Source: Alphaproteobacteria bacterium (GTDB lineage: Bacteria > Pseudomonadota > Alphaproteobacteria > Sphingomonadales > Sphingomonadaceae). From it: DNA of 16,997 nucleotides. The stretch covers positions 1 to 16,997 of the forward strand of contig JAHJSJ010000268.1 in the NCBI GenBank assembly GCA_018830415.1, given 5' to 3'. Positions 1 to 7,645 of the stretch are shown here, in pieces. The notes under the pieces are model-generated. The model searched no databases and was not told where the DNA came from. It saw nothing but the letters and a program-made list of their open reading frames with translations. The position numbers were made by a program, and so were the translations under genes. Each line of letters starts with the position of its first letter. The stretch's first letter is position 1.

Positions 1-542
1 CCAAGCCCTTGCGCCCGCCAATCGCCAAGGCGGCGGGCAAAGTGATGCGCGAGGTTCGCGGCGAAATCCTCAATCACCGGCGGGGCGATCACATCGGCGA
101 TTGCGGCGGTCTTGCGATCGGGCAACGTCGGCGCACGCGCAAGGTTCACCCCGATCCCGACAACGATGTGCCCGCTCACCATTTCCAGCAGGATGCCCGA
201 CAGCTTGCCGCCATGCAGCAGCACGTCATTGGGCCATTTGAGCGCCAGATCAGCGCCCTCGCCCAATGCCTCCATCGCAGCATCGCGCACAGCAAGCGCG
301 GCAACGAAACTGAGCGAGGCTGGCGGAGGAGCGCTTTCGCCCAACCTGACCACGCATGATCCCATGAAATTGCCCGCGCCGTCGAACCACTCGCGCCCCT
401 GACGCCCGCGTCCGGATGTTTGGCGTCGCGCAACTAACCATTGCCGTTCGACCCACCCGTCACCCGCACGGATCGCGGCAGCACAATCAGCATTGGTCGA
501 ACCGGTTTCTTCGACCAGTTGAATGTTGGGCGAAACCGTCAA
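1..542 (-). CDS. birA: Biotin--[acetyl-CoA-carboxylase] ligase, 5' part (3' end outside window)
   Basis: This enzyme attaches biotin to the carrier protein of acetyl-CoA carboxylase through a biotinyl-AMP intermediate in the cytoplasm. The frame stays open for 180 residues to the window edge. Visible family motifs are ETGSTNADC (12-20), the GRGRQGREW biotin/ATP loop (44-52), KWPND with the catalytic-type lysine K102, GGKLSGILLE (111-120) and GIGVN (129-133). It begins directly with the catalytic domain, with no N-terminal helix-turn-helix, so it is a monofunctional ligase and not an E. coli-type biotin repressor. The start is a TTG at 540-542 whose last two bases belong to the nuoN TGA (TTGA overlap). 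No ATG or GTG lies upstream of the GSTN motif in frame, and I see no good Shine-Dalgarno, so expression probably depends on coupling to nuoN. Placement after nuoN is a common arrangement in alphaproteobacteria (general knowledge). The function is secure and the exact start is less so. Confidence 0.9.
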   Translation of the reverse strand, partial: MTVSPNIQLVEETGSTNADCAAAIRAGDGWVERQWLVARRQTSGRGRQGREWFDGAGNFMGSCVVRLGESAPPPASLSFVAALAVRDAAMEALGEGADLALKWPNDVLLHGGKLSGILLEMVSGHIVVGIGVNLARAPTLPDRKTAAIADVIAPPVIEDFAANLAHHFARRLGDWRAQGL

Positions 543-2017
543 ACCGCAAGAAACAGCGAGGCTGCGGCCTTGTCTGCCAGATCGGTCAGCGAAGGAGTGA
601 GTAGATAGCCCAGCGGAGAAACAATCGCCGCCGTCAGCCCCAGCAGCGCCCAGTGCGCAGCGCCGCTCTTGCCTGTAACCACGCCTGCTGGTGCATCGAA
701 GAACATCACCTTGACGAACTTGATGTAGTAGAACGCCCCGATCACGCTCGCCGCAATGGCGATGGCACCAAAGGCCACCAACCCGGCTTCGATGGTGGCC
801 TGAAACACCACGAACTTGCCGTAGAAACCAAGCAGCGGCGGAATGCCCGCGAGGCTGAACATGAACAGCAGCAACGCCCATGCAATTGCCGGTCGCGTGA
901 CCGACAGGCCCCGGATATCGGCAAAGGTTTCAAACAGCGCGCCATCTTCATCGCGCAGCATTAGCAGGGCGACAAAACTGCCAAGGCTCATCGCGACATA
1001 GATGAACAGATAGACCAGCATGGCGCTCACCCCGGCCTCGTTCGCGACCGCGAGACCCAGCAGGATGAATCCGACATTGTTGATCGACGAATAGGCCAGC
1101 AGGCGCTTCAAATTCTCCTGCCCGATCGCCCCAAGCGCGCCGAAGATGATCGAGGCGAGCGCGGTGAACATCACGATCTGCTGCCACGCATCGACTTGCG
1201 CGCCGAACACTTCGAACACCACCCGCGCGGTGAGCGCCACGGCAGCCACCTTGGGAGCGGTGGCGAAGAACGCGGTGACGGGGGTCGGCGCGCCTTCGTA
1301 AACGTCGGGCGTCCACATGTGGAACGGCACCGCCGAAATCTTGAACGCGAGGCCCGACAACACGAAGATCACACCGAACAGCGCGCCAATGCCCATTTCT
1401 CCGGTCAGGCCCGCGCGCACGGCGGTGAACGCGGTGCCGCCGGTGAAGCCGTAAAGCAGGCTCATCCCGTAGAGCAGGATGCCCGATGCCAGCGCGCCGA
1501 GCACAAAATACTTCAGCCCCGCCTCGCCCGAACGCGTGTCGCGCCGCAGGATTGCGGCCAGCACATAGGCCGACAAGCTGTTGAGTTCGAGCCCGAGGTA
1601 GAGTGTCATGAAATCATTGGCCGAAACCATGATGCTCATTCCGACAGCGGCGAACAGCACCAGCACCGGATATTCGGCGCGCATCCCGCGCTCTGTGCCC
1701 GCCGCCGCACTGTTGAAGAACGCTGGCGCGACCATCAGCGCGCCAATCGCGGCGAGATAGATAAGCGCCTTGGCAAACAGCGCGAAGCTATCGATCTTGA
1801 TCAGCCCGCCAAACGCCAGCGTGGCCGGGCCGTCCACTCCGAAATGCAGGCCCGGCACCAGCATGAAACCCGCACCGAACAACGCGGCTGCGGCGGCAAT
1901 GGCGACAAGCCTTGCTGACTTGTCACCGCCCCAAGCACCAACCAGCAACAGCGCGAGGCCCGCCGCGGTCAGCAGCAATTCTGGCGCGATCAGCGCGAAG
2001 GAGTGAGCGAAATCCAT
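539..2017 (-). CDS. nuoN: NADH-quinone oxidoreductase subunit N (antiporter-like membrane subunit)
   Basis: NuoN is the antiporter-like proton-pumping subunit closest to NuoK in the complex I membrane arm. The 492-residue product is almost entirely hydrophobic helices. It contains the conserved glutamate in LGLELNSL (E144), the pump lysine in LAFKISAVPFHMW (K226), and the following TPDVYEGAPTPVTAFFAT segment typical of the proton-conducting antiporter domain. Length matches the family. The ATG at 2015-2017 shares one base with the nuoM TGA (TGATG) and has a strong GAGGAGGG ribosome-binding site 9 nt upstream, inside the nuoM tail. The TGA stop at 539-541 overlaps the TTG start of birA. It is the last nuo gene of the operon. 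No terminator is visible after it. Confidence 0.98.
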   Translation of the reverse strand: MDFAHSFALIAPELLLTAAGLALLLVGAWGGDKSARLVAIAAAAALFGAGFMLVPGLHFGVDGPATLAFGGLIKIDSFALFAKALIYLAAIGALMVAPAFFNSAAAGTERGMRAEYPVLVLFAAVGMSIMVSANDFMTLYLGLELNSLSAYVLAAILRRDTRSGEAGLKYFVLGALASGILLYGMSLLYGFTGGTAFTAVRAGLTGEMGIGALFGVIFVLSGLAFKISAVPFHMWTPDVYEGAPTPVTAFFATAPKVAAVALTARVVFEVFGAQVDAWQQIVMFTALASIIFGALGAIGQENLKRLLAYSSINNVGFILLGLAVANEAGVSAMLVYLFIYVAMSLGSFVALLMLRDEDGALFETFADIRGLSVTRPAIAWALLLFMFSLAGIPPLLGFYGKFVVFQATIEAGLVAFGAIAIAASVIGAFYYIKFVKVMFFDAPAGVVTGKSGAAHWALLGLTAAIVSPLGYLLTPSLTDLADKAAASLFLAV

Positions 2018-3582
2018 CAGTGCGCGCCCTCCTCGGCGCTCGAATGATTGGCGCCATTTTCATGCGAAAGTGCATTGGCGGCCTCGGCGCGAGGAGCACC
2101 TGCGGTCAAAGCGGCATCGCTGGCCGGAGCCGCTGCCGCAAGCCGCGCATCAAGCACGGCAATGTCAGCGCGCATCGGGGCAAGGAAACTTTCAGGGTAA
2201 ACCCCCATCCACAGCACGGAAGCGGCAATCGGGGCCATCATCAACCATTCGCGCGGTGAAATGTCGCGCATCGCGGCCGCGTCTTCATGCACCTGCCCGC
2301 CAAACGCGACCCGGCGATAGAGATAGAGCATATAGGCCGCGCCAAGAATGATCCCGGTGGTTGAAACCAGCGCGACAAGGCTGGACGTCTGATAGATGCC
2401 CGCCAGCGACAGGAACTCTCCCACAAACCCGCTGGTGCCCGGAAGCCCGATGCTCGCCATGGTGAACAACAGGAAAAACAGCGCGTAATAGGGCATGTTG
2501 ATCGCCAGCCCGCCATAGCGCGCGATCTCTCGCGTGTGCAACCGGTCATAAATCACGCCGACGCACAGGAACAGCGCCGCCGAGACAAGGCCGTGCGACA
2601 GCATCACGATCATCGCGCCTTCCAGCCCCTGCACGTTGAAGGCGAACAGGCCCACCGTCACAATCGCCATATGCGCGACCGAGGAATAGGCGATCAGTTT
2701 TTTCATGTCCGACTGCACCAGCGCGACGAGCGAGGTGTAGACCACCGCAATCATCGACAGCACGAACACGGCCCACGCAAATTGCGCCGAAGCCTCAGGG
2801 AACATCGGCAGGCTGAAACGGATGAAGCCGTAACCGCCCAATTTCAGCAGCACACCCGCCAGGATCACCGAGCCCGCCGTGGGCGCCTGAACGTGTGCAT
2901 CGGGCAGCCAGGTGTGGAACGGCCACATCGGCACCTTGACCGCAAAACTCGCGAAGAACGCCAGCCACAGCCACGTTTGCGCGCCCGCCGGGAAGTCATA
3001 TTGCAGCAATGTCGGGATGTCGGTCGTGCCCGCCTCGGCCACCATCCAGAACATTGCGATCAGCATCAGCACCGATCCCAGCAGGGTGTAGAGGAAGAAC
3101 TTGTAACTGGCGTAAATGCGGTTGTCCCCGCCCCAGACGCCGATGATCAGATACATCGGGATCAGGCCAGCTTCGAAGAAGATATAGAACAGGAACAGAT
3201 CCTGCGCGGCGAAGGTGCCGATCATCAGCACTTCCATGAACAGGAAGGCCGCCATATATTCGCCGACGCGCTTTTGTACCGAATCCCAGCTGGCCAGAAT
3301 ACACACCGGCATCAGGAACACGCTGAGCATGATCAGCATCAGCGCAATGCCATCAATCCCCAGCGCCCACGAGAAGCCCGCGAACAACTCAGCGCGCTCG
3401 GTAAACTGCCACTGCGGCCCACCGATCTGGTAATGCGACCATAGCATCACGCCGAGCGCGAAGGTGGCCAGCGTCGCCCCCAGCGCAATCCAGCGCGCGA
3501 GCGCAGCGCCCGCAAACAGGCATGCCAGCGCGCCAGCAAGCGGCACGAGCATCATCAACGACAGGATGGGAAAGCCTTCCAT
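2017..3582 (-). CDS. nuoM: NADH-quinone oxidoreductase subunit M (antiporter-like membrane subunit)
   Basis: NuoM is the central antiporter-like proton-pumping subunit of the membrane arm. The 521-residue product shows FEAGLIPMYLIIGVWGG with the conserved glutamate E137, and FAVKVPMWPFHTWLPDAH with the channel lysine K216, followed by APTAGSVILAGVLLKLGGYG, all diagnostic of the family. The last 40 or so residues form a non-membrane tail rich in Ala, Glu, His and Ser, ending EEGAH, which looks longer than I would expect for the core family. Its final codons hold the nuoN ribosome-binding site. The ATG at 3580-3582 lies 14 bp after the nuoL stop and has a GGAG 11 nt upstream, overlapping that stop region. 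The stop overlaps the nuoN start by one base. Confidence 0.98.
   Translation of the reverse strand: MEGFPILSLMMLVPLAGALACLFAGAALARWIALGATLATFALGVMLWSHYQIGGPQWQFTERAELFAGFSWALGIDGIALMLIMLSVFLMPVCILASWDSVQKRVGEYMAAFLFMEVLMIGTFAAQDLFLFYIFFEAGLIPMYLIIGVWGGDNRIYASYKFFLYTLLGSVLMLIAMFWMVAEAGTTDIPTLLQYDFPAGAQTWLWLAFFASFAVKVPMWPFHTWLPDAHVQAPTAGSVILAGVLLKLGGYGFIRFSLPMFPEASAQFAWAVFVLSMIAVVYTSLVALVQSDMKKLIAYSSVAHMAIVTVGLFAFNVQGLEGAMIVMLSHGLVSAALFLCVGVIYDRLHTREIARYGGLAINMPYYALFFLLFTMASIGLPGTSGFVGEFLSLAGIYQTSSLVALVSTTGIILGAAYMLYLYRRVAFGGQVHEDAAAMRDISPREWLMMAPIAASVLWMGVYPESFLAPMRADIAVLDARLAAAAPASDAALTAGAPRAEAANALSHENGANHSSAEEGAH
2027..2034 (-). promoter_or_regulatory. Ribosome-binding site of nuoN, inside the nuoM C-terminal codons
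   Basis: On the minus strand this reads GAGGAGGG, followed by a 9-nt spacer and the nuoN ATG at 2017. It lies in the codons for Glu-Glu-Gly near the NuoM C-terminus, so part of the NuoM tail is constrained by nuoN translation initiation. Confidence 0.75.
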
Positions 3583-3596
3583 GACGAAGCGCGCTC

Positions 3597-5591
3597 CTAC
3601 AGCAGAACGTAAGTGATAGCGGCGACCAGCCCGAGCAGCATGATCAACGCATAGGTGTAGAGGTAGCCCGACTGGATCGACTTGGCGGCCACCGCGCTGC
3701 GATCAACAACCCAGGCGATGCCATTGGGGCCAAACCGATCGATCGTGCCAATATCGCCGAGCTTCCAGAATTGGCGACCGAGCCAGAAAGCGGGTTTCAC
3801 AAAAATCCGATCATACAACTCGTCAAAATACCACTTGCGGTAGACGAAGTTGTGCAAGCCGCCGAAAGTGGCGACGAACTTGGCGGGGATATCAGGCTTG
3901 GCGATATAAGCGAGATATGCGCCCGCAAAGCCGAGCAGCATCACCGCCAGCGCCGAATACTTCACCCAGTAAGGCACCGCGTGCATCGCATGGATCAGCG
4001 GTTCATTGTAGAAGATCGACCCGGCCCAGAACGCGGCATCATCAAGGAAGCTGGGCGCAAACACCTGCCCTGCACCAACCGCGCCCAAAGCCAGCGCACC
4101 CAGCGGGATCAGCATCGACACCGGGCTTTCATGCGGGTGATAGCCGCCGGTCGTGTCCGCGCCTGCCTGTTCGGGGGTCTTGTGGACCGAATGCTGGATA
4201 TGCTCGCTTTCGATCCAGCGCGGCTTGCCCCAGAAGGTCAGGAACATCAGCCGCCAGCTGTAAAAGCTGGTCAGCAAGGCAGCACCAACGCCCAACCAGA
4301 ACGACATCACTGAAATCTGCGTACCGCGCGCAAAGGCGACTTCGAGCACTGCGTCCTTGGACCAGAACCCGGCAAAGCCGATGCCAAGGTGGTAAACCCC
4401 CAGCCCGGTGATCGCCAAGGTGCCCGCCAGCATCGCGTAGAAGGTGAACGGGATTCGTTTCCTCAACCCACCATAATAGCGCATATCCTGTTCATGGTGC
4501 ATCGCGTGGATCACACTGCCCGCGCCAAGGAACAGCAGCGCCTTGAAGAAGGCGTGGGTGAACAGGTGGAACATCGCCACCCCGTATGCGCCCACCCCGG
4601 CGGCAAAGAACATATAGCCCAGCTGCGAACAGGTTGAATAGGCGATCACCCGCTTGATATCCCACTGCGTCGTGCCGATGGTTGCGGCAAAAAAGCAGGT
4701 GGCAGCGCCGATTATGGTGACGATCATCAACGCGGTCGGCGCGGTTTCGAACATTGGCGACAGGCGGCAGACCATGAACACGCCCGCCGTCACCATCGTG
4801 GCGGCGTGGATCAACGCGGAAACCGGCGTCGGCCCCTCCATCGCATCGGGCAGCCAGGTGTGCAGGCCCAACTGCGCCGATTTGCCCATCGCGCCGATGA
4901 ACAGCAGGATGCACAGGATATCCATCGTATAAAGACGCATCCCGACAAAGTTGATGGTCGATCCGCTCATCGCCGGGGCTTCGGCCAGAATTTCCGGGAT
5001 CGAGGTAGTCTGGAACACCAGATAGGTACCGAAAATGCCAAGCATGAAGCCCAGATCGCCAACGCGATTGACCACGAATGCCTTGATCGCCGCCGCGCCC
5101 GCGCTTGGCTTATTGAACCAGAACCCGATCAGCAGATAGGACGCCAGCCCCACCCCTTCCCAGCCAAAGAACATCTGCACCAGATTGTCAGCCGTCACCA
5201 GCATCAGCATCGCAAAGGTGAACAGCGAAAGGTAGGCGAAGAACCGCGGCTGATCCGGGTCTTCTTCCATATACCCCCACGAATAGACGTGCACGATTGC
5301 CGATACCGTATTGATCACGACCAGCATAACCGCCGTCAGCGTATCGACCCGCAATGCCCAGTCAAAGGTCAGCGTGCCGCTTTCGACCCACTTCAGGACT
5401 GGCACCACTTCGGCGGTTTCGGTGCCCGCAATAAAGCCGAGGAAGATCGGCCAGCTCAGGATGGCTGACAGGATCAGCGCGCCGGTGGTGATGGACTTGG
5501 CCGCAAGATTGCCGATCATGCGGTTGCCAAGCCCGGCAACCACGGCCGCCAGCAGCGGCGCGAACACGATCAGGAGAATTTGGGTCTGCAC
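3597..5591 (-). CDS. nuoL: NADH-quinone oxidoreductase subunit L (distal antiporter-like subunit)
   Basis: NuoL is the distal proton-pumping subunit of complex I, carrying the long lateral helix that runs along the membrane arm. The 664-residue product contains the HVYSWGYM...DP...RFFAYL region (101-120), FFGWEGVGLASYLLIGFW with the conserved glutamate E145, MGKSAQLGLHTWLPDAMEG with the pump lysine K237, and PTPVSALIHAATMVTAG (254-270). A long C-terminal part with a terminal helix (about 640-662) fits the lateral-helix extension. The start is GTG at 5589-5591, with AAGGGG 9 nt upstream, 6 bp after the nuoK stop. The stop is TAG at 3597-3599, 14 bp before nuoM. Nothing looks broken or unusual. 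Confidence 0.98.
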   Translation of the reverse strand: MQTQILLIVFAPLLAAVVAGLGNRMIGNLAAKSITTGALILSAILSWPIFLGFIAGTETAEVVPVLKWVESGTLTFDWALRVDTLTAVMLVVINTVSAIVHVYSWGYMEEDPDQPRFFAYLSLFTFAMLMLVTADNLVQMFFGWEGVGLASYLLIGFWFNKPSAGAAAIKAFVVNRVGDLGFMLGIFGTYLVFQTTSIPEILAEAPAMSGSTINFVGMRLYTMDILCILLFIGAMGKSAQLGLHTWLPDAMEGPTPVSALIHAATMVTAGVFMVCRLSPMFETAPTALMIVTIIGAATCFFAATIGTTQWDIKRVIAYSTCSQLGYMFFAAGVGAYGVAMFHLFTHAFFKALLFLGAGSVIHAMHHEQDMRYYGGLRKRIPFTFYAMLAGTLAITGLGVYHLGIGFAGFWSKDAVLEVAFARGTQISVMSFWLGVGAALLTSFYSWRLMFLTFWGKPRWIESEHIQHSVHKTPEQAGADTTGGYHPHESPVSMLIPLGALALGAVGAGQVFAPSFLDDAAFWAGSIFYNEPLIHAMHAVPYWVKYSALAVMLLGFAGAYLAYIAKPDIPAKFVATFGGLHNFVYRKWYFDELYDRIFVKPAFWLGRQFWKLGDIGTIDRFGPNGIAWVVDRSAVAAKSIQSGYLYTYALIMLLGLVAAITYVLL

Positions 5592-5597
5592 GTGCCG

Positions 5598-5918
5598 CTA
5601 CCCCTTCATCCGGTTGATATCATCAACCGCAATTGAACCGCGTCCGCGGAAATAGATCACCAGGATCGCCAAACCTATGGCCGCTTCGGCCGCTGCTACG
5701 GTCAGCACCAGCATCGCAAAAACCTGCCCCACCAGATCCTGCATGAAAGCGCTGAAGGCGACCAGGTTGATGTTGACGGCGAGCAGGATCAGCTCGATCG
5801 CCATCAGGATCACGATCACATTCTTGCGGTTGAGGAAAATCCCCAGCACGCCAAGCACGAACAAAATCGCGCCCACGGTAAGGTAGTGTTCGATACCAAT
5901 CCCACCTGCACTAATCAT
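5598..5918 (-). CDS. nuoK: NADH-quinone oxidoreductase subunit K
   Basis: NuoK is a three-helix membrane subunit between NuoJ and NuoN, with two buried glutamates on the proton path. The 106-residue product has helix 1 at about 12-29, helix 2 with AIELILLAVNINLVAFS (E42), and helix 3 with VLTVAAAEAAIGLAILVIYFR (E78). The two conserved membrane glutamates are present. The ATG at 5916-5918 overlaps the nuoJ TGA (ATGA) and has GAGGGG 7 nt upstream inside nuoJ. The TAG stop is followed 6 bp later by nuoL. Length is normal for the family, with a few extra N-terminal residues. Confidence 0.97.
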   Translation of the reverse strand: MISAGGIGIEHYLTVGAILFVLGVLGIFLNRKNVIVILMAIELILLAVNINLVAFSAFMQDLVGQVFAMLVLTVAAAEAAIGLAILVIYFRGRGSIAVDDINRMKG

Positions 5919-6538
5919 AGTTCAACCCCTCGCCCGATCTCCGGGTTCTTCATGACGGTTGCATCTTCGGGACGGCGGCGGATCTGCTTGCCCACGTCCT
6001 GTCGCGCACGCGCACCGAGCTTCGGCGGCTGGAGGGTCAGCACAATCGCACCGATCATCGCCACCAGCAGAATGATCCCGGCGATTTCGAACAACAGGAT
6101 ATACCGGCCATAAAGCAGCGCGCCGAGCGCCTCGATATTGCTGACATCAGCCGCCTGCATCGCGCTGCCATCGGGCGCGCCGAGCGTTATTCCGCCTGCG
6201 TTGTATGCGCCCACCGCCAGCAGCAATTCGGCCAGCAGCACCGCTGCAATAGCCAGCCCCAGCGGGACATTGCGGATAAAGCCTGCGCGCATCGCAGCGA
6301 AATCGATGTCCAACATCATCACCACAAACAGGAACAACACCGCGACCGCACCGACGTAAACAATCACCAGCAGCATCGCGATAAACTCTGCGCCCACCAT
6401 CACCATCAACCCGGCGGCGTTGAAGAAGGTCAGGATCAGCCACAGTACCGAATGCACGGGGTTCTTCGCCATGATCACCATCACAGCGGCGCCGACCACG
6501 ATGGTCGCGAAGAAATAAAAGGCGATGGCCTGTATCAT
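5915..6538 (-). CDS. nuoJ: NADH-quinone oxidoreductase subunit J
   Basis: NuoJ is a membrane subunit whose third helix changes conformation during quinone-coupled proton pumping. The 207-residue product has the NPVHSVLWLILTFFNAAGL segment (26-44) and the conserved GAEFIAMLLVIVYVGAVAVLFLF helix, with E51 and Y61 and the flexible glycine after them. Further helices lie at about 85-105 and 142-165, and the C-terminal tail is polar. The ATG at 6536-6538 is preceded by GGGG 6 nt upstream and GGAGAAGGG further out. It is the first gene after the repeat-filled gap following nuoI. The stop overlaps the nuoK start. Confidence 0.97.
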   Translation of the reverse strand: MIQAIAFYFFATIVVGAAVMVIMAKNPVHSVLWLILTFFNAAGLMVMVGAEFIAMLLVIVYVGAVAVLFLFVVMMLDIDFAAMRAGFIRNVPLGLAIAAVLLAELLLAVGAYNAGGITLGAPDGSAMQAADVSNIEALGALLYGRYILLFEIAGIILLVAMIGAIVLTLQPPKLGARARQDVGKQIRRRPEDATVMKNPEIGRGVEL

Positions 6539-6558
6539 AACTTACCCCAATCCCTTCT

Positions 6559-6644
6559 CCGCTCACCCTGAGCTTGTCGAAGGGCTGTCCTTCTTTGATC
6601 CCGAAAACTGAAATGCAGGGCTTCGACAAGCTCAGCCCGAACGG
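6559..6644. repeat. Intergenic inverted-repeat element between nuoI and nuoJ
   Basis: Perfect 15-bp inverted arms CTGAGCTTGTCGAAG (6568-6582) and CTTCGACAAGCTCAG (6621-6635), with weaker pairing outside them and a loop of about 38 bp. The TTCGACAAGCTCAG core resembles a dispersed repeat that I recall as common in sphingomonad genomes (memory, not a search). It fills most of the 127-bp gap. As RNA it would form a stable hairpin between nuoI and nuoJ. No T-run follows the stem, so it does not look like a classical terminator. Confidence 0.8.
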
Positions 6645-6665
6645 TTTAGCAAACTTTGGCGCGCC

Positions 6666-7151
6666 CTAGCGGTAGGGTGCATCGGCTTCAAGGTTGGCCG
6701 CGATGGCCCTTTCCCATTTGTCACCATTGCTGAGCAGTTTGGCCTTGTCGTAAAGCAATTCCTCGCGGGTTTCAGTGGCGTATTCGAAATTCGGCCCCTC
6801 GACGATGGCATCGACCGGGCAAGCTTCCTGACAGAACCCGCAGTAGATGCATTTGGTCATGTCGATGTCGTAGCGGGTGGTGCGGCGGCTGCCGTCATCT
6901 CGCGGCTCGCTATCGATGGTGATCGCCTGCGCGGGGCACACGGCCTCGCACAGCTTGCACGCGATGCAGCGTTCCTCGCCGTTCGGATAGCGCCGCAGCG
7001 CGTGTTCACCCCGGAAGCGGGGCGAGAGCGGAGCCTTCTCGAAGGGGTAGTTGATCGTCACCTTGGGCTTGAAGAAATACTTCAGCGTCAAGGCGTGCGC
7101 CTTGAGAAATTCCCAGAGGGTGAACGATTTGATGAGGTGGGAAATGGTCAT
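6666..7151 (-). CDS. nuoI: NADH-quinone oxidoreductase subunit I (two [4Fe-4S] clusters)
   Basis: NuoI is the ferredoxin-like subunit carrying clusters N6a and N6b, passing electrons from NuoG towards NuoB. The 161-residue product begins with an amphipathic segment (about 5-30) that rests on the membrane, then the GEHALRRYPNGEERC region. Two CxxCxxCxxxCP motifs follow: C62, C65, C68, C72 and C101, C104, C107, C111. Length is typical for alphaproteobacterial NuoI. The frame is open further upstream, but the ATG at 7149-7151 is chosen because it overlaps the preceding TGA (ATGA) and gives the usual N-terminus. The TAG stop is followed by the repeat-containing gap before nuoJ. Confidence 0.98.
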   Translation of the reverse strand: MTISHLIKSFTLWEFLKAHALTLKYFFKPKVTINYPFEKAPLSPRFRGEHALRRYPNGEERCIACKLCEAVCPAQAITIDSEPRDDGSRRTTRYDIDMTKCIYCGFCQEACPVDAIVEGPNFEYATETREELLYDKAKLLSNGDKWERAIAANLEADAPYR

Positions 7152-7645
7152 GACTGAGCGCTCGCTCGAAAGGCTGCGAGGGTGATCGCCTCTACAGTGG
7201 TGCACCTGCCGCCGATCCGCTTAGTGGGCTGGATTGAGACCCCCTCGGCAATATTTGGAGGAAGATATACAATTTCGGCGCGATAGGAATCGGCGTGGAG
7301 TTCTTTGCCGTTGATTGACAGCATTGTAAGCGGGGTACTTCCCGAGTCCTTTTGGAAATATTGAATCTCAAACTCGTCCGGCCATTTGTCCTGGACATAA
7401 TATGAAAGTCTATTTCCAGCCGACAATCCATTCAAAACAAACAGTTTTGAAGCGTCTTCGATCTGCGGACTTTTGTCATTCTTGTGTTGGATTCCACCAT
7501 ACCAAATCCTGATCCGCTCAAGCTGCTGCTTGCCAGTCTGGAAATAACAATCAAATCCTTGGCCTTCGAATGCCTTGTCGGCCGCCTGCGTGGGAACCGT
7601 CACAAGCGTCATGACCGCAGAGAACAAGATCGCAACGCACCTCAT
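7148..7645 (-). CDS. Unrecognised exported protein, low GC, between nuoH and nuoI
   Basis: I do not recognise this 165-residue product. It has a clear signal peptide (hydrophobic 3-18, likely cleavage after TQA at 21), so it should be exported to the periplasm. The mature part has two cysteines, C33 and C148, which could form a disulfide, and alternating hydrophobic/polar stretches that suggest mostly beta structure. The ATG at 7643-7645 overlaps the nuoH TGA (ATGA) and has GAGG 8 nt upstream. Its stop overlaps the nuoI ATG in the same way, so it is expressed as part of the operon. Bases 7261-7500 are about 44% GC (106 of 240), against about 60% in sampled lines of nuoH, which points to later acquisition or relaxed codon use. 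A link to complex I is inferred from position only. Confidence 0.85.
   Translation of the reverse strand: MRCVAILFSAVMTLVTVPTQAADKAFEGQGFDCYFQTGKQQLERIRIWYGGIQHKNDKSPQIEDASKLFVLNGLSAGNRLSYYVQDKWPDEFEIQYFQKDSGSTPLTMLSINGKELHADSYRAEIVYLPPNIAEGVSIQPTKRIGGRCTTVEAITLAAFRASAQS

Noticed and set aside
2536..3444. Plus-strand open frame (302 codons) opposite nuoM
   Set aside because: Very His/Gln/Arg-rich antisense of a membrane-protein gene with no domain evidence.
6559..6644. Rho-independent terminator between nuoI and nuoJ
   Set aside because: The arms pair well, but the loop is about 38 bp, there is no T-run on the downstream side of either strand, and nuoJ-N need to be transcribed with the rest.
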